Positions 33,508-41,104 of a stretch of 55,918 nt of DNA are shown here, piece by piece. The notes under the pieces were generated by a model. The model was not told where the DNA came from and made no database searches. It saw nothing but the letters and a program-made list of their open reading frames with translations. This DNA comes from Candidatus Accumulibacter conexus (GTDB taxonomy: Bacteria; Pseudomonadota; Gammaproteobacteria; Burkholderiales; Rhodocyclaceae), in the NCBI GenBank assembly GCA_017592775.1, contig JAGFNJ010000034.1, forward strand, positions 1 to 55,918, read 5' to 3'. Each line of letters begins with the position of its first letter. Within the stretch, counting starts at the first letter, position 1. Made by a program: the position numbers and the translations under genes.

Positions 33508-34851
33508 ATGGCCCGCTTCCTGGTGTTTGCCGTTGTCTTCATCGAGGGATTCTGCTCGCTCGGCGCCGAAGTCATCGCCTTGCGCCAGATCATTCCGCAC
33601 ATGGGCAGTTCGATCGTCGTCACCGCGCCGACGATCGGCTTCTTCCTGCTGGCTCTGGCCCTCGGTTACCACGCCGGCGCCAGGGTGGCCGCGGACTACG
33701 TCGTGGTCGTCGCGCGGAACTTCCTGCTTGCCGCGCTGCTGATCGGCGTCGGGCTGTCGGGAGTCGGCGTCGATCTCGTCTTCACGGCGATCAACCCGCC
33801 GGAGATCGCCTATCTCGTGCTGATCGGCGGCGTACTCTGTCCGGTGGCCTGGCTGCTCGGGCAGACGGTGCCGATTCTCAGCAATCTGTTGCAGCATGAG
33901 CGGGTTGGCGAGGCCAGTGGCGAGGCGCTGTACTACTCGACGCTCGGCTCCTTCCTCGGCTCGCTGTCGCTGTCGCTGCTGCTGATGCAATGGCTCGGCG
34001 TCTCGGCTGCGGTCGGATTCTCCGCGCTGCTGCTGCTCGCCGGCCACGTGTTGCTGCGCCCGCGCGCCTGGTCCGCGACGATCGTCGCGGCGGCAGTCGC
34101 TGTAGCGACGGTAGTGGCGAATGCCTGGCTGCGGCCGCAGATCGAAACCGCCTACGCCAGCTATCTGGTCGAACCGGCGACCTACGATGGCGCCATCAAC
34201 GGTCGCGCGATGCGCAACAACAACTCCATCGCCTCGCTCATCGACGAATCCGAACCGCCGCGCTACGCGCGCTACATCCGGCACATTCGCGGCATGCTCC
34301 TCGATGACCTGCAGTTTCGCGGGCGCCAGATCCTGGTCCTCGGCGCCGGCGGCTTCACCGTCTCACACCGCGAGCCGGAGAATCACTACACCTACGTCGA
34401 TATCGACCCGGCGGTGCGCGAGATTGCCGAGACGCACTTCCTGCACGAGACGGCACGTGGCGACTTCGTCGTCGACGACGCCCGCCGCTTCGTCATCCGC
34501 AGCGAACAGCGCTTTGCCGCCGTCCTCGTCGATGTCTACGGCGCCCACTCGTCGATTCCGGGCCATCTGGTGACCCGCGAGTTCTGGCAGGCAACGCGCC
34601 GCGTTCTCGACCGGCAGGGCCTGCTGATCGCCAACCTGATTCTCGACAGCGCGCTCGCCACTCCCTATTCGCGCAACCTACTGGCAACGATCGAGAGCGT
34701 CTACGGCCGCTGTGCGGTCGAAGTGCTGCAGAAGCGGCAGGTGCTGGCCAATGTCATCGTCACCTGTCGCAATGGTGAACAGCCGGAACCGGCGCGCCTG
34801 TTTACCGACGAACACAACCGCGCCGATTTCGATCAGGCGCGCTCCCGCTGA
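33508..34851 (+). CDS. Membrane-anchored spermidine synthase-like protein
   Basis: A 447-residue fusion of an N-terminal membrane part and a C-terminal spermidine synthase-like domain. About six or seven hydrophobic segments occupy residues 1-215 (for example FLVFAVVFIEGFCSLGAE and IGFFLLALALGYHAGA). The soluble domain starts near 255 with YARYIRHIRGMLLDDL and has the nucleotide loop ILVLGAGGFTVSH, the acidic YTYVDIDPAVREIAE and FAAVLVDVYGAHSSIPGHL, where the catalytic aspartate would be. Substrate is unknown. The ATG at 33508 was chosen; a TTG at 33472, directly after the preceding stop, would add 12 residues. It is one of two members of this superfamily in the window; neither has a SAM decarboxylase neighbour. 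Confidence 0.87.
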   Translation: MARFLVFAVVFIEGFCSLGAEVIALRQIIPHMGSSIVVTAPTIGFFLLALALGYHAGARVAADYVVVVARNFLLAALLIGVGLSGVGVDLVFTAINPPEIAYLVLIGGVLCPVAWLLGQTVPILSNLLQHERVGEASGEALYYSTLGSFLGSLSLSLLLMQWLGVSAAVGFSALLLLAGHVLLRPRAWSATIVAAAVAVATVVANAWLRPQIETAYASYLVEPATYDGAINGRAMRNNNSIASLIDESEPPRYARYIRHIRGMLLDDLQFRGRQILVLGAGGFTVSHREPENHYTYVDIDPAVREIAETHFLHETARGDFVVDDARRFVIRSEQRFAAVLVDVYGAHSSIPGHLVTREFWQATRRVLDRQGLLIANLILDSALATPYSRNLLATIESVYGRCAVEVLQKRQVLANVIVTCRNGEQPEPARLFTDEHNRADFDQARSR

Positions 34852-34869
34852 GCCGCGCCGGCAGGAAGG

Positions 34870-34889
34870 CCGCCGCCGGAGGGCGGCGG
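34870..34889. terminator. Hairpin between convergent genes
   Basis: An 8-bp GC-only stem (34870-34877 with 34882-34889) and GGAG loop lies between the spermidine synthase-like gene and the convergent cytochrome gene. An alternative stem, GGCGGTT with AACCGCC (34885-34901), overlaps it. Likely serves as terminator for one or both genes, without a strong T-run. Confidence 0.5.
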
Positions 34890-34916
34890 TTGGCAACCGC
34901 CGGATGGGCGACGGGC

Positions 34917-35495
34917 TCAGCCTTTCCTGCCGCCACCCGCCTTGCACATCGACCCCTGGGTCATCAGCATCGATGTCGGGGTGCTGAGGCTCGCTTGATA
35001 AGCGGCGATGGCGAGCAACTGGTCGTGGTTGTAGTTCCTGGCGACCTTGACCATGTCCGCATGGGCGTTGGCGCGCTTGCCGTCGCGGATGTCGGTCATC
35101 TGCCGCAGCAGATACTCATAGTGCTGGCCCGCAAGGACCGGGTAGAACTTGTCCGCGACGCCCTCGCCATTGGGCTGGTGGCACTGGCTGCATTCCTTCT
35201 CGTACAGCAGCTTGCCGCCGGCAGCCATCTCGACTGCATCAGGACCCGCATACTTGCCGGAATCGCGCGGGATGCAGAGGGTCTGGACGTACGCGGCGAC
35301 ATCCGCCAGCGCCTGCGGGTTGGCCAGTTTTCTGGCGAACGGGTACATCGTCGGGTTGTAGCGTTGTCCGGAGCGAATGTCGGCCAGTTGCTTGATGACG
35401 ACGCTGCTGTGCTGGCCCGCCAGTTGCGGGATGCTGCCATCGGGATTGCCGCCCCCGGTGGGCAGGTGGCAGGCTGCGCAGTGAAGCCCGTGCAA
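34917..35495 (-). CDS. Cytochrome c4-like dihaem protein with disrupted 5' end
   Basis: A periplasmic electron carrier by family, with two haem sites: CAACH near the start and CSQCH in the middle, each followed by a segment of the c4 type (PQLAGQHSSVVIKQLADIRSG and PVLAGQHYEYLLRQMTDIRDG). The frame opens at a TTG (35495) only five codons before the first haem motif, so no signal peptide is encoded in it. Upstream, a signal-like stretch (RAILSLLLAALAK) and a linker (KGKGDPKAQRLTAATFDSVR) lie in two other frames, joined at an A5 run and a G-rich run. One base removed at each would restore a continuous frame, but no start codon is seen in the signal-peptide frame. It is either a pseudogene or a sequencing error. 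Gene extent would reach about 35620. Confidence 0.75.
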   Translation of the reverse strand: MHGLHCAACHLPTGGGNPDGSIPQLAGQHSSVVIKQLADIRSGQRYNPTMYPFARKLANPQALADVAAYVQTLCIPRDSGKYAGPDAVEMAAGGKLLYEKECSQCHQPNGEGVADKFYPVLAGQHYEYLLRQMTDIRDGKRANAHADMVKVARNYNHDQLLAIAAYQASLSTPTSMLMTQGSMCKAGGGRKG

Positions 35496-35759
35496 TGCCC
35501 CGGCGCTGCGCCCGCACGCTGTCGAAGGTGGCGGCGGTGAGGCGCTGGGCTTTCGGGTCGCCTTTGCCTTTTTGCCAGGGCGGCGAGCAGGAGGCTGAGG
35601 ATTGCACGGTGTTTCGAGCCAAGTCGAGGCCGCGGCGCGGTATCATAGACGGGTGGAGAGACGCGTAAACTGAAGTCAGGAAAGGTCTGTCAAGCGGCTT
35701 CTGCCGCCAGCATCCTTGCCCGTGTTCAACGCTGACCACAACCATCGAGGCGAGCCAAT

Positions 35760-37478
35760 ATGCGCATTTCAGTCAAGAGCTGCTCTGGTGCACCGCCAAT
35801 CCACCCGCTCGGCTTCGACTTTGACGAGCGTGGCGGGTCGATCGGCAGGGACGAAAGCAATGAGCTTCGTTTGCCGGATCCGGACCGGCACATCTCGCGG
35901 GTTCAGGCGAGGGTCGAGTGTGAAGGGCGGCAGTTCTTCCTCGTCGATATGGGAGCCAACCCCTCTCTGGTGAATGGCCGACCACTCGGCAAGGGCAACC
36001 GGGTAGCGCTGGTCGGCGGCGAGGAAATCCTGATCGCGGATTACGTCCTGCGCGTCGAGTTCGACAGCGCCCCACCGGAGTTTTCCCCGCGTTCGGCCGC
36101 ACCCGTGGCGACCGCCGACCCGCTGGGATTGTTCGGTGGCCAGCAGTGTCCGACCGCCTCGCCGGGCAAAGTGGCCGGCGGCCTGTTCGGAAGCTCGGTT
36201 CTTGGTGGCCGCGCGTCCGCGGCAGAGCCATTCGCTCCACCTGGCGACGACCCGTTCTCCGTCTTTGCGCCGCGGGTGGCGAAGAAGATCCCGGAGGAAC
36301 AGCGCGAGCCCTTGCGCGCGCCTCATGATCCCTTCGCAGTACCGGAGCCGGCCCCGGGAAGGCCGGTCGTGGACCCGCTTGGTCTCGGACAGATCTGCAG
36401 CGAGAGTTCGATCGATGCCCTGTTCGGCCTCGGTGCGGGCTCGGCCGACCCGCTGGCGGGAACCCCGTTTGCTGACGGGGTTCGGCCATCGCCAGGCGCA
36501 ACGGGGTTTGGAACGGACCCGCTTGCGCTTTTTGGCGGAGCGCCTGTCCGGCCAGCGTCGATGCCGCAGCGAGACGATTCGCCGATTCTCAACCAGGCCG
36601 TTTCGCTGCCGCGTGCAGCGCCGCCGCCGGCCAAGCCGCCCGGGCCGGTGGCCGGCGGTGGGCGGCCGGCAGCGAGCCCCGGCGTGATGTTCACTTCGTG
36701 GGAGGAGGCGCCACCGGCAGGAGAGGAGCAGAGGGCGAGTTTCCGCGACGAGCCGACAAGGATCGTGCATCCTTCGCCCGCGCGGCAGCCGCAGATCCAG
36801 CCTGCCGAGAGAGGTCCGGTCGCCAATCCGCAGCCCAGGCCAGCGTCGGCGGCTGGCACTCCGGGCGGCGCCAGTGCTGCCGACCTCGCCGAAGCTTTCC
36901 GGCGGGGGCTTGGCGTGCAGGTTGCACTGCCCGCGGGGATGAGCGCCGAGTTGATGGAGCAGATCGGCGTCATGCTGCGCGAGGCGATCCAGGGGACGAT
37001 CGATCTCCTGATGGCGCGTGCCGAAACCAAGCGCGAAGTGCATGCGCAGGTGACGATGATCGTCAGCAAGGGAAACAACCCGCTGAAATTCTGTCCCGAT
37101 GTCGGTTTTGCGCTGACCCAGTTGCTGCTGCCACAGGGCAGGGGTTTCATGCCGCCAGCGGAGGCCATGCGTGATGCCTACGACGACCTGCGCGCGCACC
37201 AGTTGGGTTTCATGGCTGGCATGAGCGCGGCGCTGAGCGGCGTCTTGCGACGCTTCGAACCCGCTGCACTCGAGCGGCGAGTGGTTGGCAAGAGCTTGCT
37301 CGACAATATCCTGCCGGCGAATCGCAAGGCCCGGTTGTGGGATCTGTTTGAAGAAATGTACGGCGAGATATCCCGGGAGGCGGCAGATGACTTCCACACC
37401 CTGTTCGGCCGCGAGTTCCTCAAGGCTTATGAGGAGCAGGTGCAACGCCTGGGAGCGGAGCGCGATTCCGTTCCCTGA
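35760..37478 (+). CDS. tagH: T6SS-associated FHA domain protein TagH
   Basis: A 572-residue cytoplasmic scaffold that recognises phosphothreonine and helps switch on type VI secretion. The FHA domain is at about 1-100, with SIGRDESNELRLPDPDRHIS and VDMGANPSLVNGRPL, containing the Arg, Ser and Asn that hold the phosphate. A Pro/Ala/Gly linker of about 280 residues follows. The C-terminal TagH domain (about 380-560) includes LREAIQGTIDLLMARAETKRE, NNPLKFCPDVGFALTQLL and FEPAALERRV. GAGGCGAG precedes the ATG. The phosphatase gene follows after 29 nt. Kinase, phosphatase and TagH in one locus form the threonine-phosphorylation switch. Confidence 0.93.
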   Translation: MRISVKSCSGAPPIHPLGFDFDERGGSIGRDESNELRLPDPDRHISRVQARVECEGRQFFLVDMGANPSLVNGRPLGKGNRVALVGGEEILIADYVLRVEFDSAPPEFSPRSAAPVATADPLGLFGGQQCPTASPGKVAGGLFGSSVLGGRASAAEPFAPPGDDPFSVFAPRVAKKIPEEQREPLRAPHDPFAVPEPAPGRPVVDPLGLGQICSESSIDALFGLGAGSADPLAGTPFADGVRPSPGATGFGTDPLALFGGAPVRPASMPQRDDSPILNQAVSLPRAAPPPAKPPGPVAGGGRPAASPGVMFTSWEEAPPAGEEQRASFRDEPTRIVHPSPARQPQIQPAERGPVANPQPRPASAAGTPGGASAADLAEAFRRGLGVQVALPAGMSAELMEQIGVMLREAIQGTIDLLMARAETKREVHAQVTMIVSKGNNPLKFCPDVGFALTQLLLPQGRGFMPPAEAMRDAYDDLRAHQLGFMAGMSAALSGVLRRFEPAALERRVVGKSLLDNILPANRKARLWDLFEEMYGEISREAADDFHTLFGREFLKAYEEQVQRLGAERDSVP

Positions 37479-37507
37479 CCCGACGTGTCACCGGTGAGGG
37501 GAGAGCC

Positions 37508-38281
37508 ATGCTCGAGCTGCAGACCTGCTTCCGGTCGAGGGTTGGCGGCCGTGACCGCAACGAGGACGCCTGTGGGTACTGGGCATCGGATGGCTGCGGC
37601 TGCTGGGTCGTTTCCGACGGTGCCGGTGGACACGGCGGCGGCGATGTCGCCTCGCGGCTGGTGGTCAGCACCGTCCTCGGGGCATACGCCGAGGATCCGG
37701 TGCTGGCGCCCGAAAAGGTCGTGGCCCTCCTGCAGGAGGCCAACGCAGCCGTCGTGACCAGGAAGGCCGACGGCGGGGCGACGCGTGACATGCACGCGAC
37801 GATCGTCCTGCTGCTGCTCGACCGAGGCAGCAGCCTGGCCGTGTGGGGGCATGTCGGCGACACCCGGGTCTACCTGTTTCGCTCCGGACAGGTGCTCTAT
37901 CAGACCCGTGATCACAGTATCGTGCAGACGATGGTCGATGCCGGCTACGCCAGCGCGGAGATGATCCGCAGCCACCCGCAGCGCAGCCTGCTGACCTCGG
38001 CGATTGGCTCATCGCAGGCCATCGAGTTGTCCGTCTCGGCCGAGGCACTGCAGGTGTTGCCGGGTGATGTCTTCCTCCTGTGCACCGATGGCTGGTGGGA
38101 ACACGTTGAGGAGTGCGAGATGGAGCGGCTGCTGCATGCATCGACCGGCGCGGAAGCCTGGCTGTCGGAGATGGAAGGACTGATTCGCCAGCGGGCGCCG
38201 AGCGCAGGCGACAACTACACGGCGCTGTGCGTCACCGTGTCGGAGAGCGAGGAAGACGAAACCACCGTCATCCTGCCCTGA
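37508..38281 (+). CDS. pppA: PP2C-type protein phosphatase of the T6SS (PppA-like)
   Basis: A 257-residue Ser/Thr phosphatase expected to remove phosphate from the T6SS FHA protein or kinase. Metal-binding signatures are visible: GGRDRNEDACG with Asp20, SDGAGGHGGG with Asp37, and GHVGDTRVYLFRSG, followed by QTRDHSIVQTMVD. The C-terminal part has FLLCTDGWWEHV and DNYTALCVTV. GGGGAGAG lies just before the ATG. It is downstream of tagH and convergent with the kinase gene, whose stop is 115 nt away. The name follows the well-studied PppA of the P. aeruginosa threonine-phosphorylation pathway. Confidence 0.93.
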   Translation: MLELQTCFRSRVGGRDRNEDACGYWASDGCGCWVVSDGAGGHGGGDVASRLVVSTVLGAYAEDPVLAPEKVVALLQEANAAVVTRKADGGATRDMHATIVLLLLDRGSSLAVWGHVGDTRVYLFRSGQVLYQTRDHSIVQTMVDAGYASAEMIRSHPQRSLLTSAIGSSQAIELSVSAEALQVLPGDVFLLCTDGWWEHVEECEMERLLHASTGAEAWLSEMEGLIRQRAPSAGDNYTALCVTVSESEEDETTVILP

Positions 38282-38396
38282 GCGGTGGCCAGGAAATCGT
38301 CACCAGCAGGCCAGGATGCCAAGGGGGAGTGACCGGACGACGACGCGTCTCGAGGAGATGGGTCAGGCGTGAGCGGGGCAGGCCCGCCCGGCTCGG

Positions 38397-40361
38397 CTAA
38401 CGCGCCTTGAGCATCTCTTCGAGCACCTTGTCCAGCCCCTGGTCGCCGCTCTTGCCGGGCTTGTCCTTCGCCGGCGCAGGTTGCTCGGCCTTGCCCTTGC
38501 GGCTGGTGGCTACGTCTTTCGCGCCCCGCTCGACCTCGGTGACGACGAAGCGGGCGGCGGCGTACGCGGGCGAGCATTCGCGGCCCGTGTCACAGCGCAC
38601 TTCTCCCGTCAGCGCCGTGCCGCCCTGCGGTGATTCGCGCAGTTCCTTCTCGAGCGTCGCGACGGCGACGCCAACCGATCCATTCGCGCCGGCGGCGGCG
38701 AAGTAGGGGAAGCTGCGTTGCGACTCCGAGACGATTGCCAGAACATCCCAGTTGCCGACCGGCTGATCGGCTTCGTAGCCCCATCTCGGTCGCGGGAACC
38801 TGAGCGGCTTGCCTGGCGCAACCTGGTTCTCGCGGTCCAGCTCGTTGGGAAAGATCTCGTTCAACTGGCCGGTCGCCTGATCCCAGAGGAGAACGTAGAC
38901 GTAGCCGCGCCGCGTGCTCGACAGGGTGAAGGCGAGCACGTCGCGGCCGACGGCCAGTGGCGTGGTGGATACGTCGACCCGCAGTTCGAAGTCCTTGTCC
39001 GAGCGCTCGAGCGCGATCGCGAAAGCTTCGCCGAGTGAAACCGGTGCCGCCAGCGGCAACGAGGCGACTGCCTCCTTGCCGCTGGCGGGCGCTGGCGCAG
39101 CCTGCTGGCCCGGCGCGGGGGCGGTTGCCGTGTCGTTGCCGGTCAGGAAGTAGGCGCCCGCGGCGGCGAGGACGCCGACTGCCGCGAGGGCGCCGACGGC
39201 GTGGACGGTGCCGAAGCGCCGCTGCCTGTCCGGTGCCGCAACGGCAGCGGCTGGCGCAGCTGCCGCGCTCTTCGCGACTGGCGGCGGCTCGGTGGAGCGG
39301 GGCAGCTCGGGCCGCTGCTGTGTCGGCGCATGCGTGTTGTCGGCACGCGGCAATATCATTGTCTCTTCGCTCGCCGGGAGCGGGGTCGCGGCCGCAGCCG
39401 CCGGATCGGCTCCGAGCAGCTCGGCCATCTCGGCGATCGACTGCGGCCGGTCTTCACTCCTGACCGCGAGGCAACGATCGATCGCCCGCAGGAAGTGGTC
39501 GCTGTAGCGGCCGGCTGCCATCTCGCTCAGAGGCTGGTAGTTGTCCCGCATGACGCGGTTCACCGATGGCGGCGGTACCTGCCCCGTGATCATCGAGTGC
39601 ACCACTGCCGCCAGTGCGTAGATGTCGGTCCATGGTCCCTGCCTGACCCCGGGCATGTCCGCATACTGCTCGATCGGCGCGAAGCCTGGCTTGAGGATGA
39701 CCGTCAGCGCCTGCGTCATGCCGCTGATCACGCGGCGGGCGGCGCCAAAGTCGAGAAGGACGGGGCGATCGTCCTTCAGGAGCATGATGTTGTCGGGCGC
39801 AATGTCGCGGTGAAAGCAGTCCGCATTGTGGATGAGTTCGAGCGCGTCCATGATCGGCACGAGGATCTTGCGGATCCAGCTCTCGTCCGGTCGCGCGGGC
39901 ATCGCCTGCAGCACCTCGCGCAGCGTCCTGCCGGCGTAGTAGGGCATCGCCATGTAGGCCGTGCCGTTGGCCTCCCAGAAACGGAATACCTTGACCAGCG
40001 CGGGATGGTCGAACTGCGCCAGCAGTCTCGCCTCATTGACGAAGCTGCGGCGGCCGACGTCGAAGGTCTCACCGTGTCGCTCCGAGCGAACGACGACCGT
40101 CAGGTCGTCGGCGCGCACGGCGAGGCTGGAGGGCATGTACTCCTTGATCGCGACCCGCCTCTCGAGCGAGTGGTCCGCAGCGAGATAGACGATCCCGAAG
40201 CCGCCTTCGCCGACCAGGTCGACGATCTCGAACTCAGACAGGTGCGTTCCGATGGGCAAGGCGTTGTTCGACTTGCCGATGCGTGTCGCGGAAACCGTCT
40301 TCGGCGCTGGCGCAACACCACCACCGAGAACGAGCGTCTTGTCATTGTCCGGCTCTGCCAC
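38397..40361 (-). CDS. ppkA: Serine/threonine protein kinase of the T6SS (PpkA-like)
   Basis: A 654-residue membrane kinase that would phosphorylate TagH-type FHA protein. The kinase domain (about 42-315) has the glycine loop GEGGFGIVYL at 51-60, Lys73 in VAIKEY, catalytic HRDIAPDN with Asp186 and DFG with Asp204. A Pro/Ala linker and a single membrane helix (VHAVGALAAVGVLAAAGAYF) lead to a periplasmic domain with YVYVLLWDQATGQLNEIFPN and FPRPRWGYEADQPVG, a DUF4384-like sensor fold. The start is a GTG at 40361, with GGAGGGG 6 nt upstream, rather than the longer frame to 40397. It starts 1 nt after the tagF stop. The tail is Lys/Ala-rich. Confidence 0.93.
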   Translation of the reverse strand: MAEPDNDKTLVLGGGVAPAPKTVSATRIGKSNNALPIGTHLSEFEIVDLVGEGGFGIVYLAADHSLERRVAIKEYMPSSLAVRADDLTVVVRSERHGETFDVGRRSFVNEARLLAQFDHPALVKVFRFWEANGTAYMAMPYYAGRTLREVLQAMPARPDESWIRKILVPIMDALELIHNADCFHRDIAPDNIMLLKDDRPVLLDFGAARRVISGMTQALTVILKPGFAPIEQYADMPGVRQGPWTDIYALAAVVHSMITGQVPPPSVNRVMRDNYQPLSEMAAGRYSDHFLRAIDRCLAVRSEDRPQSIAEMAELLGADPAAAAATPLPASEETMILPRADNTHAPTQQRPELPRSTEPPPVAKSAAAAPAAAVAAPDRQRRFGTVHAVGALAAVGVLAAAGAYFLTGNDTATAPAPGQQAAPAPASGKEAVASLPLAAPVSLGEAFAIALERSDKDFELRVDVSTTPLAVGRDVLAFTLSSTRRGYVYVLLWDQATGQLNEIFPNELDRENQVAPGKPLRFPRPRWGYEADQPVGNWDVLAIVSESQRSFPYFAAAGANGSVGVAVATLEKELRESPQGGTALTGEVRCDTGRECSPAYAAARFVVTEVERGAKDVATSRKGKAEQPAPAKDKPGKSGDQGLDKVLEEMLKAR

Positions 40362-40362
40362 C

Positions 40363-41094
40363 TCAAACCCCTCCGATCGTTGGCGTCGTCGTCTCACTGG
40401 CAGGAGAATAGACCAGCATCTTCGTCAGAAACGACGCCGTCGGCAAGCCTCTGTGCGCAAATCCACCGCTTGCTCCGTCGCGTCCGTGACACCACCACAG
40501 CGAGTAGCCGGCAAGTGCCGCCTGCAGGCGCGCGCCGGCGATGGCGGCGAGGCAGTCCGCCGGGAAGTTTCCTCCGTCCCACGACTGCAGGCTGATCAAC
40601 TGTTCCCGTTGCGCCAGTTGCTCGGCGGCCGCAGCACAGGGCTGCGCCGGTTGCTCGTCGAGCGTCGGCAGGCCAAGTTCTCGCAGCGACTCCTCGAGGC
40701 CGTCGATTCCGCGGTCGATTTCGAGCACCGTACGGGCGCAGTCATCGAGTCGTCGCAGCCACGCATCGAGAGCGGGCGCCGCCGCCAGCAGCAGCGTCCC
40801 GGGCGGCAGTTCGGTTGCCACGGTGAAGGGAAAGTAGCGGCCCACCCGGTCCACCGACGGCATCCAGATGCCGGTCCATGCCTGTGGTCCGAGCACGCCC
40901 GGCGTCAGGAGGAAGTGCCAGATGTGCGCGGTCAGGAAACTCTCGAGCCACTCGCCGCCCAGTTCCGTCTTGCTCTGCGTGATCCCTTCCTGGAGCCAGG
41001 CATCCCACCGGTCGACGAACTCGGCCGGCAGTCGGCGTTGTGAGAAGTCGCCCAGTTGCGGCAGCTTGCCATACCACCCCGCTGCGGCGGTCAT
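40363..41094 (-). CDS. tagF: T6SS-associated protein TagF (ImpM)
   Basis: A 243-residue cytoplasmic protein of the TagF/ImpM family, a post-translational repressor of T6SS in P. aeruginosa. The N-terminal family block is GWYGKLPQLGDFSQRRLP, followed by VDRWDAWLQEGITQSK, LTAHIWHFLLTPGVLGP and WTGIWMPSVDRVGRYFPF. The C-terminal half has the segment LISLQSWDGGNFPADCL and YSLWWCHGRDG. It begins 10 nt after the tssM stop, and its stop is followed after one base by the ppkA GTG, so tssM, tagF and ppkA are very likely one transcript. Confidence 0.94.
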   Translation of the reverse strand: MTAAAGWYGKLPQLGDFSQRRLPAEFVDRWDAWLQEGITQSKTELGGEWLESFLTAHIWHFLLTPGVLGPQAWTGIWMPSVDRVGRYFPFTVATELPPGTLLLAAAPALDAWLRRLDDCARTVLEIDRGIDGLEESLRELGLPTLDEQPAQPCAAAAEQLAQREQLISLQSWDGGNFPADCLAAIAGARLQAALAGYSLWWCHGRDGASGGFAHRGLPTASFLTKMLVYSPASETTTPTIGGV

Positions 41095-41104
41095 GCGTCG
41101 GGGG

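Noticed and set aside
38372-38395. Imperfect GC hairpin between the phosphatase and kinase genes as a terminator
   Set aside because: The stem has a mismatch and no T-run; the support is too weak to annotate.
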